64,000 bases of DNA from Butyricimonas virosa (GTDB lineage Bacteria; Bacteroidota; Bacteroidia; Bacteroidales; Marinifilaceae): NCBI RefSeq assembly GCF_025148635.1, contig NZ_CP102269.1, forward strand, positions 1,922,001-1,986,000, given 5' to 3'. Below the pieces are notes generated by a model. The model saw only the letters and a list, made by a program, of their open reading frames with translations. It ran no database searches and was not told the DNA's origin. Made by a program: the position numbers and the translations under genes. Positions 26,801-36,800 of the stretch are shown in pieces; the stretch's first letter is position 1; each line of letters begins with the position of its first letter.

Positions 26801-27229
26801 TATAAGGGTCTCTCGCTTAATGTCGGATTTGGCGTGAAGTGGGGAGGGTATCAGGTTAATTTTACAGAATTGACTAAGGGAGAGAACTTGAGTTTGTTGT
26901 ATAATGTGGATAAACGAGCATTGTCTCAAGGTTGGGAGAAACCGGGAGATGTATCTCGATATAAACTTTATCAAGTTACATCAGATGCTTCGAGACAGTA
27001 TACGTATCCCAATAGTATGTTTGTACATAAGGATAACGTGTTTAGTTGTACAAATATAAATGTTTCTTATCTAATACCTCGGAAATGGTGTCAAAAGTTG
27101 GGGATGGAATCCTTGTCGGTGAGTGCCTATTTAAGTGATATATTTTATTTATCAACAATCAAGTGGGAGAGGGGAATAGATTATCCATTTTCAATTAACC
27201 CGAATTTTTCAATTTCTTGTTCATTCTAA
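23885..27229 (+). CDS. SusC/RagA-type TonB-dependent receptor with STN signalling domain (locus 1)
   Basis: The 1114-residue protein begins with a charged extension and a signal sequence (MKFLVLLLFVSTLQLSAG at about 22-39). An STN/secretin-like domain follows (about 45-120, VSLHLENASFEEVVKVLER), then a carboxypeptidase-regulatory-like domain (about 130-205), a TonB-box-like DEVVVTGIF, a plug with NVEN-like ITILKDASATSLYGSRGANGV, and a 22-strand barrel ending in CSF. It imports a ligand delivered by the SusD protein using TonB energy. The STN domain lets it signal to FecR and the ECF factor. It shares the KESFTGA start after the TonB box with the receptor of locus 2. The substrate is not deducible. 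Confidence 0.96.
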   Translation: MKKKWMHDLSWRERLWKTCLIMKFLVLLLFVSTLQLSAGVYSQEARVSLHLENASFEEVVKVLERTTDYTFLFRDNQVAGIRNLNLAYTDVDIKVVLDACLKGTRLTYRLVDNTIVIQHVVVASVDTLSKFTVKGIVKDKKGELLPGVTIRVKGTTLGFVTNVKGEFDIDLPKRDNLMLIFSFVGYKRQEVPVKNDNKSLAIVLEEDLQTVDEVVVTGIFNKPKESFTGAVTAVSKEEIKAKYSRNLLQTLSNIDPSFRIIQNNDAGSDPNHLPEIQLRGASTLSSVEDLQNANRATLNYPLFIMDGFEVDLERVMDLNENEVENITILKDASATSLYGSRGANGVVVITTTRPAAGKLRISYNGQIKIESPDLSSYNLATAAEKLEFEHKNGVWDLYEDTYQELKNAVDKGENYDWMSVPVRTGIGQTHRLNFMGGADDWRFRFDLSYDSTVGVMKGSDRNNVNGTLEVDYMTEKWMVMQSFSLGVNTSKNSVYGNFSDYVQMNRYWNPYDENGDPVTYYYHPLNQDPIDNPLYDWRVGCWNDSKYTSLRSNTSIRYTICPGFQVVGSVGLSRKISRKDSFIPPSHKWYADKELKQKGRYDRRDKTADVWQTALTVNYTNTFNEKHMLTVNLNGEMQEDLEDEVSWAATGFLTDKIDNIGMSLGYPDAWGTSGEETTMRRISLRGSVNYYYDMRYFLDISYSTDGSSSFGSESRWGSFWSFGGGWNIYNERFIKENVGWISDLRVRYSYGVSGNMGFSPADAMTVYRQNVNETYLSGVGVEMERFANPYLQWQNTYQHNVGFDMGFFSNRIAFQFNYYNKLTDNAVQDIFLPISHGFENFKGNIGKIRNEGYEFNVTLYPIRNTVKNINWSITGRFNRQVNTIVQLSEGFKEKVKYSSKTMSGASEYYRYIEGHSMDAIYGLRSVGVDPSTGYRMFLDKNNNITFRQSSEDLVWLGDRQPKLNGNISTSFSYKGLSLNVGFGVKWGGYQVNFTELTKGENLSLLYNVDKRALSQGWEKPGDVSRYKLYQVTSDASRQYTYPNSMFVHKDNVFSCTNINVSYLIPRKWCQKLGMESLSVSAYLSDIFYLSTIKWERGIDYPFSINPNFSISCSF

Positions 27230-27246
27230 TGCATAAAATTAAAAAG

Positions 27247-28671
27247 ATGAGAAAAAAAATATATAGTTTGAGTATAGCATTATTGTTAGGATGTAGTGCT
27301 TGCAATGATTGGTTGACGGTACAACCGGCGACGTCAATATTGGCAGAAGACTTGTATGCTACAAATGACGGGATAAAACAAGCGTTAAATGGGACATATC
27401 TGAATATGCGGGGGGTATTATATAATCCGGCCGGTTATATGGGAGGAGGAGGTATGACGGAATCATTAGCGTGTTCATGGACTGTAAGTGAAGGTAATCG
27501 AGAGTATGATTTAAGTAATCATGATTACGATTCTGATTTGGTGGAAAGTTCTTTAAGTAGTTCTTTCCAAGGTTTTTATAAGATTGTAGTTACCATGAAT
27601 GATTTGATTCAAGGGGTTGAATTGAATAAGAAAAAAATTTCTGATGACGTTTATAATATTGGGGTGGGGGAAGCTCATGCTCTCCGTGCATTGGCTCATT
27701 TTGATTTGATTCGTTTGTGGGGACCCGTTCCTTCAAAGGTTGATGTTAACAGAACTTATTTGCCTTATGTTACCGTAAATTCTGCTAATAGGTATGAGTA
27801 TGTTACATATGAAAAATATATGACATTATTATTCGAGGACTTGAAACGGGCTGAGGAATTATTAGGAAAGTCGGATGTGGTGTTGAAAATGTCTTTTGAA
27901 GATACAGAAACGACCAGTAGTGTGTGGCCTTGTCGGAAAAGCCGGATGAATTATTATGGTGTGTTAGGATTACTGGCAAGGGTTCATTTGTGGTACGGGA
28001 ATATTGAAGAAGCGTTGAGATATGCTCGACTCGTGAAAGATGCGACAAACCCGGATGGTTCTAAAAAGTTTCGTTTAACAAATGAGGTTGATGATTTTCC
28101 GGATAATTCGTGGGTGGATGGAACTTGTTATAGTGAACATATTTGTGGCACCAAATGTGATACTTATGATTATGGTAAAGGTGGTTGGCAGTCAGGACGG
28201 GCGATGATTGTAAATGTTAATCCGACTTTTGTACAGACTTTATTTGATGGAAATACGTCTGATTTCCGTTATAAAAAGTTGTGGACTTATGAAAGAACTG
28301 GATTAATGATTTATGGATATGTTTTAAGAAAATACAGATGTTTTTATACTGGGACGAAAGCAGCGCAAAATTTTCCAATTATTCGTTTGTCTGAAATGTA
28401 TTTGATGATTATGGAAAAAGCTCCTTTGACGGAAGCGAATGAAGTTTATAAAGAATTTTGTACAGCTCGTGGTATTGAATATGTGCCTTTAACGGAAACA
28501 GATCGTCAGGAACGAGTGTGTAAAGAATGGATTCGAGAGTTAATAGGAGAGGGTCAGAATTTCTTTACATATAAACGGTTAAATGTAAGAAATATGATTT
28601 TTGGAATAAGTGAGTGTAGCGAGGAGCAATATATATTGCCTATTCCAGAAAAAGAATATTTAGGTGAATAA
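27247..28671 (+). CDS. SusD/RagB-type surface lipoprotein (locus 1)
   Basis: I start at the ATG at 27247, which begins MRKKIYSLSIALLLGCSAC with a lipobox cysteine. An ATG at 27229 overlapping the susC stop is possible but would add a charged leader. The 474-residue protein has the SusD pattern: DWLTVQPATSILAEDLYATNDGIKQALNGTY at the start, TPR-like helices (AHALRALAHFDLIRLWGPVP), and the C-terminal RELIGEGQNFFTYKRLN. It forms the lid of the SusCD complex and binds ligand at the cell surface. It is translationally close-coupled to susC. Confidence 0.95.
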   Translation: MRKKIYSLSIALLLGCSACNDWLTVQPATSILAEDLYATNDGIKQALNGTYLNMRGVLYNPAGYMGGGGMTESLACSWTVSEGNREYDLSNHDYDSDLVESSLSSSFQGFYKIVVTMNDLIQGVELNKKKISDDVYNIGVGEAHALRALAHFDLIRLWGPVPSKVDVNRTYLPYVTVNSANRYEYVTYEKYMTLLFEDLKRAEELLGKSDVVLKMSFEDTETTSSVWPCRKSRMNYYGVLGLLARVHLWYGNIEEALRYARLVKDATNPDGSKKFRLTNEVDDFPDNSWVDGTCYSEHICGTKCDTYDYGKGGWQSGRAMIVNVNPTFVQTLFDGNTSDFRYKKLWTYERTGLMIYGYVLRKYRCFYTGTKAAQNFPIIRLSEMYLMIMEKAPLTEANEVYKEFCTARGIEYVPLTETDRQERVCKEWIRELIGEGQNFFTYKRLNVRNMIFGISECSEEQYILPIPEKEYLGE

Positions 28672-28684
28672 AAAATTAGAAGTT

Positions 28685-29200
28685 ATGAAAAGGTTATTTA
28701 TTATTGTATTTCTATTTTGTTTAGGAGTAGCTTCTTGTCATTATGAGAAACCTGAGTTTTATGAGGAAGGTGATTATATCCAATTTTATTATAGTAATTT
28801 GATAAATAAAGATACTATCGATCGAAAAACTGCTCCGTTGAATTATCCTTATGTGAATTCAAATCGCTTGCGGGATACGGCTTGGTTTAGATTACAAGCG
28901 GTTGGGAGACCGGCCCAAAAAGATCGGTTAGTACGCTTTGAACCATACATTAATAAGGCGGATAGCAATTATATTACTGCAGTTCCAGGGGTGAATTATG
29001 TCGCTTTTGATGATCCGGAAATTCAAAGACATATGATTATTCCTGCGGATTCTGTTTATATGAATATACCTGTGGTGATTCTGTATGATGCGGAAACTAA
29101 AGGAAGTGTTGCGTTGAATTTTCAATTAGTGCCAACTGATGATTTTGAATTAGGAGAGTTGACTTTGAGAAAAGGACGTTATTCATATTCTAATTATTAA
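28685..29200 (+). CDS. DUF4843-type lipoprotein (locus 1)
   Basis: Starting at the ATG at 28685 gives 171 residues with a lipoprotein signal (MKRLFIIVFLFCLGVASCH). A GTG seven codons upstream would spoil that signal. The mature part opens YEKPEFYEEGDYIQFYYSNL and is beta-rich. This is the usual look of the small DUF4843 surface lipoproteins that follow SusD in such loci. It is likely a ligand-binding accessory on the cell surface; the ligand is unknown. Confidence 0.75.
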   Translation: MKRLFIIVFLFCLGVASCHYEKPEFYEEGDYIQFYYSNLINKDTIDRKTAPLNYPYVNSNRLRDTAWFRLQAVGRPAQKDRLVRFEPYINKADSNYITAVPGVNYVAFDDPEIQRHMIIPADSVYMNIPVVILYDAETKGSVALNFQLVPTDDFELGELTLRKGRYSYSNY

Positions 29201-29219
29201 AAGGTTAATAAGAAATGCG

Positions 29220-30317
29220 ATGAAGAAAATAATATTATTGTTAAGTTGCATATTTGTGATGACATCCATGTCTGCGCAGACAAGTTTTCAAGAGCTTACG
29301 CTTGAAAAAGCATTAGAGCAGGCCAAAGTGGAGAATAAGTATGTGTTTATAGATTGTTATACTTCTTGGTGTGGGCCGTGTAAGATGATGGCAGAGAAAA
29401 TTTTACCATTGAAAGAAGTTGGAGAATACATGAATGGGAAATTTGTTTGTGTAAAGTTCGATATGGAGAAAGGGGAAGGACGGGCGATCCAGCAAAAATA
29501 TAGAGTATCTGCTTATCCAACTTTTTTAATTTTAGATACAGACGGGAGTTTATTACATGCGGTAGTTGGAGGTACGGCTACTGGAGAAGAATTTTTAGAA
29601 AAGGTAAAAATCGCATTTGATGACAATTCAGTCGGAAAGTTGGCTGCGGAATACAATCGGGGAAATAGGAATATGGACTTTTTACTGAAATATATAAAGG
29701 CTCTTGTAAAATCTTGTGATTTAGAGAAAGCTCAAAAGATAGCTCAAGATGTAGTGGTTGCCTTGGACGATGTGGAAAAATGTTCTGAACCCTATTGGTT
29801 TATTTATGCCAATCGAGATTTATCGCCTGTCGGGTCAGGTAATATGGTATATTTGTTAAAGCACATAGAGCAGTTTCGAAAAGGTGTTGGGAGAAAAGAG
29901 GTTGATTCAGTTGTTGCAGATTTGTTTGCCGTCCAATTAGAAGACATCTTGCGTGGCCGGAATAAAAGTGCAACGTTAGCTGATGTGGAGGCTGCCGAGA
30001 AAATGTTGGATTCCTATAAGTTAATAGGGCAAGATTATTTATATGAGTATATAGCTTTAATTAAAGCGGTGAAAACAGAAAATACAGACGAGACGCTTAG
30101 GTTATGTAAAGGGATATTTCCTAAGTTGTCAGATCAAAAAATAGCTTATTTATATTTTAGTCCACTTACGATGTTACAGTACAAGTGGAATAACAAACAG
30201 AAAAAGGAATTAGTTGCTTTGACAAAGCAATTAATTGATCAAGTTGAGATGTCACAATTGAAGCATTCTTTAAAAAATTTTGCCGATACAGGGATACCTC
30301 ATTTAGGAGCAAAATAG
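29220..30317 (+). CDS. Exported thioredoxin-family protein (locus 1)
   Basis: The 365-residue protein has a signal peptide (MKKIILLLSCIFVMTSMSAQ) and an N-terminal thioredoxin domain with the active site WCGPC (Cys51 and Cys54) and the cis-proline segment SAYPTFLIL. The C-terminal 220 residues are helical and of unknown role. It should be a periplasmic dithiol reductase or isomerase. It lies 19 bases after the DUF4843 gene and is the last gene before a strong terminator, so it belongs to the locus 1 operon. The same domain type occurs twice in the locus 3 protein at 57906. Confidence 0.9.
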   Translation: MKKIILLLSCIFVMTSMSAQTSFQELTLEKALEQAKVENKYVFIDCYTSWCGPCKMMAEKILPLKEVGEYMNGKFVCVKFDMEKGEGRAIQQKYRVSAYPTFLILDTDGSLLHAVVGGTATGEEFLEKVKIAFDDNSVGKLAAEYNRGNRNMDFLLKYIKALVKSCDLEKAQKIAQDVVVALDDVEKCSEPYWFIYANRDLSPVGSGNMVYLLKHIEQFRKGVGRKEVDSVVADLFAVQLEDILRGRNKSATLADVEAAEKMLDSYKLIGQDYLYEYIALIKAVKTENTDETLRLCKGIFPKLSDQKIAYLYFSPLTMLQYKWNNKQKKELVALTKQLIDQVEMSQLKHSLKNFADTGIPHLGAK

Positions 30318-30337
30318 AAGTTGGTGCGTGTTTGATG

Positions 30338-30373
30338 CCTTTCTTCCCTTGCTTATGGGAAGAAAGGTTTTTA
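30338..30373 (+). terminator. Terminator of the locus 1 operon
   Basis: CCTTTCTTCCC (30338-30348) pairs perfectly with GGGAAGAAAGG (30357-30367) and is followed by TTTTTAT. It ends the transcript after the thioredoxin gene. Confidence 0.88.
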
Positions 30374-30477
30374 TTGTGGTACGGGAGAATTTTGGTGTTA
30401 TTCTGATTTTACGAGAAAATGTATTGAAAGGGAAATATATTGTTTATGAAAGAGTTTGTTCGTGTAAAATTTGATGT

Positions 30478-31824
30478 ATGGCTATTGTTAAAAATATGTT
30501 GGTAATATTTGTGTGTTTCTTGATGCTAGCGGCTTGCGATCTCAATGAGAAGACTACTTTTGAGGTATTGTTTCCTGTCGAAGAGACAAGGAATGTTGAT
30601 TTGGAATTTAGAAATGAGCGGGCAACTTTAGAGTTTGTCTTGGGGGATTCTTTACGGAAAAGTGTAATTACAATTCCTGTGTCGGGGGAACAGTATGCCC
30701 GTTTGTGGGTCGGCGATATGCCATATGTTATTTGGTTGGAAGCGGGGAAACCTTGGATTGCCAAGTTCGAGGGAAATCAATGGTATTTTGCGGGGAAAGG
30801 AGCAGATGTGAATAATTATTTGAATAAACGGTACGTTGAGCGAATTTATTTCATAGATTATTATCGAATACCGAATCGGGAATTTCGGGAAAAATTAGAT
30901 CGAGTGATGGGTAAACGGGAAGAGGCTTTACGGGAAGATGTCTTGAATCCTAGATTTGTAGAGCAGGAGAGAAAGCGGTTGCGTTATGTTAAAAATAATC
31001 ATTTAGCTTCGGCGGTTGTTTATGGAGAAGTGAAAGATGGAAAATTAGATTTGTCGGAGGATACTTATGCTGAATTACAAAAAGCCGTAATTGAAGATTC
31101 TGCCTCATGGAAGATACCGGAATATCGGGAGTCTATGGATCGTGTGATGCTTGCGTTAGCCAAAATGAAAAAGTTGGAAGGTTCATTTTATGATATATCA
31201 CTAGAGGTGTTGCATGGGACGATATCAACGTTTAAAGATGAACGGTTGATAGAATATATTGTGAATAAGAATGTGATGGCTTATATGAAAGCTTTGAGTG
31301 TAGGTACTACAGGTGAGATGGATTCGATTTTTAGGAAATGGGTACATCAACCGATTTTGGTGGAGGCTTACGACAATTTGTGTCGTGCCAATAGAAAGTT
31401 GGAAAAAGGGCAGCCAGCTGTTTCGTTTACATTTCCGGATATCAATGGAAAAGAGGTAAGTTTGTCGGATTTTAAAGGAAAATACGTGTATGTTGATTTG
31501 TGGGCCACTTGGTGTGGACCGTGTAATGCGGAAATTCCGTCATTAAAAAAATTAGAGGAAGAATTTCAAGGACGAAACATATATTTTGTGAGTATATCTT
31601 GTGATAAAAGTCAGGATGAGTGGGAGAAATTTGTGAGAGAAAGGCAAATGGGAGGAATTCAATTACATATGCGAGGTAATAACAAATATATGGAGGAACT
31701 TGGGAACAACGGGGTTCCTCGTTTTTTGTTAATAGACCGGGAAGGGAATTTCATAGATGCTAATATGTTACGTCCGTCTGATCCGAAGACACTAAAAATA
31801 TTGCGGGAGTTGGAAGGAATCTAA
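30478..31824 (+). CDS. TlpA-like thiol:disulfide lipoprotein
   Basis: The 448-residue protein has a lipoprotein signal (MLVIFVCFLMLAACDLNE) and a long helical N-terminal part. A C-terminal TlpA/ResA-type thioredoxin domain starts near residue 310 (QPAVSFTFPDINGKEVSLSDFKGKYVYVDLWATWCGPC, Cys346 and Cys349; cis-Pro in GVPRFLLID). It should reduce disulfides in the periplasm while anchored to a membrane. A terminator separates it from the thioredoxin gene upstream and another follows, so it is probably transcribed alone. Confidence 0.9.
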   Translation: MAIVKNMLVIFVCFLMLAACDLNEKTTFEVLFPVEETRNVDLEFRNERATLEFVLGDSLRKSVITIPVSGEQYARLWVGDMPYVIWLEAGKPWIAKFEGNQWYFAGKGADVNNYLNKRYVERIYFIDYYRIPNREFREKLDRVMGKREEALREDVLNPRFVEQERKRLRYVKNNHLASAVVYGEVKDGKLDLSEDTYAELQKAVIEDSASWKIPEYRESMDRVMLALAKMKKLEGSFYDISLEVLHGTISTFKDERLIEYIVNKNVMAYMKALSVGTTGEMDSIFRKWVHQPILVEAYDNLCRANRKLEKGQPAVSFTFPDINGKEVSLSDFKGKYVYVDLWATWCGPCNAEIPSLKKLEEEFQGRNIYFVSISCDKSQDEWEKFVRERQMGGIQLHMRGNNKYMEELGNNGVPRFLLIDREGNFIDANMLRPSDPKTLKILRELEGI

Positions 31825-31850
31825 ATGTATTAAAAGTAAAATTGAAAAAG

Positions 31851-31896
31851 GCTCGTTGAAAATAGATTATGTCTATTTTCAGCGAGCTCTTTTTTT
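31851..31896 (+). terminator. Strong terminator after the TlpA-like gene
   Basis: A 16-base arm at 31851-31866 pairs with 31872-31887 with a single T-G wobble and a 5-base loop, followed by an eight-T run. Confidence 0.9.
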
Positions 31897-31909
31897 GCGG
31901 ATATTGTTG

Positions 31910-31917
31910 TATATTTG
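31910..31917 (+). promoter_or_regulatory. -7 promoter element for the locus 2 ECF gene
   Basis: TATATTTG matches TAnnTTTG and lies about 44 bases before the ATG of the ECF gene, right after a terminator. No TTTG is found at the ideal -33 distance. Confidence 0.5.
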
Positions 31918-31960
31918 TGCAGATGGAAATTGGATAGATATCTGATAAGAATGTATAACT

Positions 31961-32539
31961 ATGGATGATAACGGGAAACACTTGATTGCGGGACTTAGGA
32001 GAGGTAAGGAAGAGGCTTTTGCTTACGTGTTTCGGTTGTATTACGGTCCATTATTAAATTATGCCGGGCGAATCTTGAAGGATACCGAATTAGCGAATGA
32101 TGTGGTGCAGGAATGTTTTTGCAAGTTGTACGAGCGGCGTAAGGAATTGAAAGAAGAACTTGAGGTGCGTCCCTATCTTTATAAATCCGTGTATAATAGC
32201 TGTATGGATGCGATTAAGCATCAAAAAGTGAGGGATAATTATATCAATCAGGAATTGTTAGATTTTTACTTTTCGAAAGTAATAGAGACTCCGGAGGCGG
32301 AACAGGCGTTGTTGGAGGAAGATTTGAGAGGGGCAATCCAAGATGCGATCGATAAATTGCCGGAACGATGTCGGGAAATATTCGTGTTAAGTAAAATGGA
32401 AGGACTTTCGAACAAACAAATTTCAGAACAGTTAAATATATCTATAAAAACTGTTGAAGCTCAAATGACTACGGCTTTTGTACGTCTAAGAAAAGAGCTG
32501 GGATGGTTGTTATGTATAATTCTTTTTCAAAATTTCTGA
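31961..32539 (+). CDS. ECF sigma factor of SusC/D locus 2
   Basis: The 192-residue protein shows region 2 (VFRLYYGPLLNYAGRILKDTELANDVVQECFCKLYERR) and region 4 (LPERCREIFVLSKMEGLSNKQISEQLNISIKTVEAQ). It is a FecI-like factor encoded 57 bases upstream of its FecR. It should activate locus 2. A candidate recognition sequence with a CGTTAT/ATAACG inverted repeat lies in the short gap before fecR. Confidence 0.94.
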   Translation: MDDNGKHLIAGLRRGKEEAFAYVFRLYYGPLLNYAGRILKDTELANDVVQECFCKLYERRKELKEELEVRPYLYKSVYNSCMDAIKHQKVRDNYINQELLDFYFSKVIETPEAEQALLEEDLRGAIQDAIDKLPERCREIFVLSKMEGLSNKQISEQLNISIKTVEAQMTTAFVRLRKELGWLLCIILFQNF

Positions 32540-32548
32540 AATTTCTCT

Positions 32549-32590
32549 AGGGGTAAATTTGTCTTCGGTCGTTATAAGAACATAACGGAC
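32549..32590 (+). promoter_or_regulatory. Candidate ECF target site before fecR of locus 2
   Basis: The gap holds AGGGGTAAA at 32549-32557 and, 12 bases further, CGTTATaagaacATAACG (32570-32587), a 6-bp inverted repeat. A -35/-10-like pair just before an anti-sigma gene fits autoregulation, but there is no second copy in the locus to support it. Confidence 0.35.
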
Positions 32591-32595
32591 AAAGT

Positions 32596-33759
32596 ATGAC
32601 AAATGCATTTAATATAGACGAATTGATTTTAAGAGTTTTGGATGGGGTGGCAACTCCAGACGAAATTCAGACTTTGGCTCAATGGCTTAAAGCAAGTCCG
32701 GAGAACGAAGTTTATTTTAATCAATTGAAAAAAGCTTGGAATTTGACAAGTGGGCCGATTCCTGCCAAGGAAAGAGTGGAGTATGAGTTGGGAAATTATA
32801 TGAAATATATTCGCTCTAAGCATCGGAAATATTCTATCGGGCAACTTGTGAAATATGCAGCGATTGTCATGATTCCTTTATTGTCCGTGATTTATTGGTT
32901 ACAACTGGAAAAAGATGAGATTCCGTCTCAAATGGCTGTCGGTAATTCGGGAATTATGCCGGGAGAACATAAAGCTATGTTGATAACAGCCCAAGGGCAG
33001 ACAATCGCTTTATTACCTTCTCTGGAAAGAGATATTTGTGTACAGGAGGATCTCGTGGTGAAAAACGGACAAGCTGGAATTGTTTACCAGGATTCGAAAA
33101 AGGCTGTTTCTACGTTACAGTATAATACCTTGAAGACCCCACGAGGAGGTGAGTATACGGTAGTGTTATCAGATGGAACGAAAGTATATTTGAATGCTGC
33201 TTCAGAGTTGAAATATCCGGTACAATTTGATAGCAAAAAGCGGCAAGTGCATTTGTCGGGGGAGGCTTATTTTGAGGTGACGAGAGATACGAATAGACCA
33301 TTTTACGTGGTGACAGACGCCGTTCGGGTAAAAGTTTACGGGACGGAATTTAACGTGAATACTTATGGCGTCGGTGGAACGCAGACCACGTTAGTATCTG
33401 GTAAAGTGGGGATTCGGGGAAAGAGTTCGGGACGTGAATATATGATGGAGCCTTCACAATTGGCCGAGTTTGATGTGAATGGGGAATTTAAGGGAATCCG
33501 AAATGTAAATGTAGGGACTTATACAGCTTGGAAAGAAGGTTTTTTCGTGTTTGAGAATGAGGGATTGGAAGATATTTTGAATCGTTTGGCTCGTTGGTAT
33601 GACGTGGATGTGTTTTATGGAAGTGAAAAAGTGAAAGGATATCATTTTACCGGACATATGGAGAAATATGAAGATGTAGAAATTATTTTAAATGCGATTA
33701 GTAAGATGGTCGGTGTACATTTTACGATAAAGGATAGAACAATTGTAATTACAGAATAA
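32596..33759 (+). CDS. FecR-family anti-sigma factor of locus 2
   Basis: The 387-residue protein has a cytoplasmic N-terminus with an ASDS-type helical segment, a membrane helix (about 82-100, VKYAAIVMIPLLSVIYWL) and a periplasmic FecR domain. The signature is LKTPRGGEYTVVLSDGTKVYLN, then LSGEAYFEV. The C-terminal DUF4974 domain reads EGLEDILNRLARWYDVDVFYG. It should hold or activate the ECF factor encoded just upstream, depending on the SusC receptor state. Confidence 0.95.
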   Translation: MTNAFNIDELILRVLDGVATPDEIQTLAQWLKASPENEVYFNQLKKAWNLTSGPIPAKERVEYELGNYMKYIRSKHRKYSIGQLVKYAAIVMIPLLSVIYWLQLEKDEIPSQMAVGNSGIMPGEHKAMLITAQGQTIALLPSLERDICVQEDLVVKNGQAGIVYQDSKKAVSTLQYNTLKTPRGGEYTVVLSDGTKVYLNAASELKYPVQFDSKKRQVHLSGEAYFEVTRDTNRPFYVVTDAVRVKVYGTEFNVNTYGVGGTQTTLVSGKVGIRGKSSGREYMMEPSQLAEFDVNGEFKGIRNVNVGTYTAWKEGFFVFENEGLEDILNRLARWYDVDVFYGSEKVKGYHFTGHMEKYEDVEIILNAISKMVGVHFTIKDRTIVITE

Positions 33760-33763
33760 AAAA

Positions 33764-33832
33764 ACGGCGGATGTTAGCGCATCCCCCGTTGTTAGCGATA
33801 AGCGACAGGAGTCCTAGGAAAACGACTGTCGC
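33764..33832 (+). ncRNA. Two-hairpin leader of susC locus 2
   Basis: Hairpin one pairs 33764-33773 with 33780-33789 around one C-C mismatch. Hairpin two pairs GCGACAG (33802-33808) with CTGTCGC (33826-33832) and holds an inner TCCTAGGA. The layout matches the leaders at 23808 and 51938 without sequence identity. Confidence 0.5.
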
Positions 33833-33859
33833 AAATAATAATCTTAATATTGCAAATAT

Positions 33860-36800
33860 ATGAAAAAAAAACGGTTATGTCTGTCTTTGGGTGGACATAG
33901 AAAACGAAAAATTTTATTGATGATGAAGCTATGTATTTCATTGTTGTTGTGTTTTACGTTGGGATTATCAGCATCAACGTTAGCTCAACAAGAACGGGTA
34001 AATCTTGATTTAAAGGACGTTTCGATTAAGGTGTTGTTTGATGAAATTCAGAAGCAGACGAATTTGTCGTTTGTGTTTAATACGGAGCAGGCTGCAAAAT
34101 TAGGATCGGTTTCCGTGCGGGCGGTTGATGAGACGGTGGAGAATGTTTTGCGTAAAGTGTTGATGAATACGGGAATGATGTTTGAATTTGACGGGACATT
34201 AATTATTGTTCGTCCGGAAGAGCCGGAAAAGAAGGAGGTGACGAAGATAAAGGTAACCGGGACGGTGAAAGATGAGAAAGGGGAATTCTTACCGGGTGTA
34301 ACAATATTATTGAAAGGCACTCAGATTGGTGCGGTTACTGATGTTGATGGTAAGTTCAGTTTTGAATTGCCAAAGCAGGATAATCTTGTACTTGTTTTCT
34401 CGTTTATTGGATATAAACAACAGGAAGTAAAGGTAAACGGAGAGGATGCAAAACCATTGGCGATCGTCTTGAAAGAAGATGTAACAGAAATGGATGAGGT
34501 TGTAGTCACTGGTATTTACCAGAGAAAAAAAGAGAGTTTTACCGGTTCTGCGACAACATTTAAGAAAGAAGAGTTAAAAATGGTTGGTTCACAGAACTTG
34601 ATTCAGAGTTTGAAAACGTTGGATCCTTCTTTTTCCATCATGGAAAATAATCAATTCGGATCGGACCCGAATAGGTTGCCGGATATTGAAATTCGTGGTA
34701 AAACGAGTGTGATCGGGTTGAAAGAGCAATTTGGAACCGATCCGAATCAGCCATTGTTTATTTTGGATGGTTTCGAGACGACCTTACAAGTCATAACTGA
34801 CTTGAATATGGAGCGGGTGGAGTCTGTTACAATTTTGAAAGATGCAGCTTCTACTGCTATTTATGGATCAAAGGCTGCTAACGGAGTGGTCGTAATTGAA
34901 ACCAAGAGACCGGAACAGGGTAAGTTTAAGATTTCTTATGTCGGTGATTTTAGTCTTTCCATGCCCGATCTTTCCGATTATAACCTGATGAATGCGGCTG
35001 AAAAATTGGAATTTGAAAGATTGGCCGGGTATTACGACGCTTCCTCGGGAAGTTCCGGATCGAGAATGACACAATCGGTATTAGACAGCCTGTATAATAG
35101 TCGTCGTGCGGATGTCGCTCGTGGGGTAAATACGTATTGGTTGCATGAACCGTTAAGAGTGGGATTCAGTCATAAACATAACCTCTATGCGGAAGGGGGA
35201 GATGAGGCCGTACGCTATGGTTTAGGTATAAACTATAACAATATCTCCGGTGTGATGAAAATGTCAAGTCGTAATATTATTGGCGGAAACTTTGATTTGA
35301 GTTACCGGAAAGGGAAAATTTCTTTTGCCAATAAATTCTCGTTAGACTATAACAAGGCGGAGAATCCGGTTGTACCGTTTTCCGAATTTTCGAGAGCCAA
35401 TCCTTATTACCGGAAAACAGGTGCGAATGGGAAGATCGAACGTTATCTTGATCACTTTGACATCCCGGGTACGAATACGACCTATTCCGTGGGTAATCCG
35501 CTTTGGAATTACAGTTTGAACAACCTGGATGAAGAAGATCAGTTTAGTTTTAGAAACAATTTGAATCTGGAATGGAGAATCATGCCGTCCTTGTATTTGA
35601 GAGGACGTTTAGGGATAGGTAAGGGCGTAAAGAAAACGGAACAATTTATCTCTCCGCAACATTCGAGATTTGACAATTACGTGCAGGATCAAAAGGGTAG
35701 TTACACTTCTACAACGGTTAGTGAATTTTATTACGATGGCGATTTGACTTTAACTTACGGAGCCTTATTGAAAGAAGTTCATCAGGTAAATGCGGTGGTC
35801 GGAACAAATCTTCGTTCCAGTTCTTCCACGAATGAAGGATATTCGGTTTCAGGATTCCCGAACGGAAGTTTCACGAAACCTTCTTTCTCAAATGGCTTTA
35901 GAGAGGGAAGTAAACCTACCTACTCGGAAAATGAAAGTCGTTCCCATAGTATTTATTTTAACGGGGGATACGCGTATAACAATCGTTATTTGTTAGATGT
36001 GAATTTCCGTCTGGATGGTTCTTCTGCTTTTGGTAGCAACAAACGCTACACGGAAACGTGGGCAGTGGGTTTGGCTTGGAACTTGCATAATGAAGCATTT
36101 TTGCGTGAGATAAGTTGGATAAATTTGTTAAAGATCAGAGCTTCTGTCGGAAATCCCGGTAATCAGAATTTTAGTTCTTATCAATCCGAGACAAGTTATG
36201 CGTTTAATACATGGATGCAAAGTTCTTTCGGAACGAGTGTATTGGTAGATGCGATTGGTAATCCTAATTTGAAATGGCAAAAAACACTGGATAAAAATAT
36301 CGGTGTGGATATTTCTTTGTTAGGTAATCGTTTGAATTTGAACATGGATTATTTTATTAAGGATACGGATCCTTTGTTGGTTTATATCACCGTCCCTTCT
36401 TCCGTAGGTATTACTTCGGTGGGAACAAACATGGGAAGCCAACTAACCAAAGGGGTGAACGGAACCTTGAAATATTCACCGATATATCGTCCGTCAGATC
36501 GGATTAACTGGACATTAAGTGTTAATTTCAGATGGCAAAAAGCCCGTTATGAAAATATAGGTAATAGTTTGGAAAAATTGAACGAGTCAAATCGTGAAGA
36601 AGGTGAGGTGAATGGAGACGGATCTTACCGGGATAAGAATACCAGTTTGACACGTTATTATGATGGTGGTGATCCGAATTCTTTGTGGGCTGTTCGTTCT
36701 TTGGGAATTGATCCATCCACGGGACGGGAAGTGTTTATAAAGAAAGATGGAACCTATACTTTCGAGTATGATGTGAAAGATGAAGTGATCGTGGGTAATA

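Noticed and set aside
27229..27246. ATG overlapping the locus 1 susC stop as the susD start
   Set aside because: It would put six extra residues with three lysines before the lipoprotein signal. The ATG at 27247 gives a normal signal peptide, although the upstream start cannot be fully excluded.
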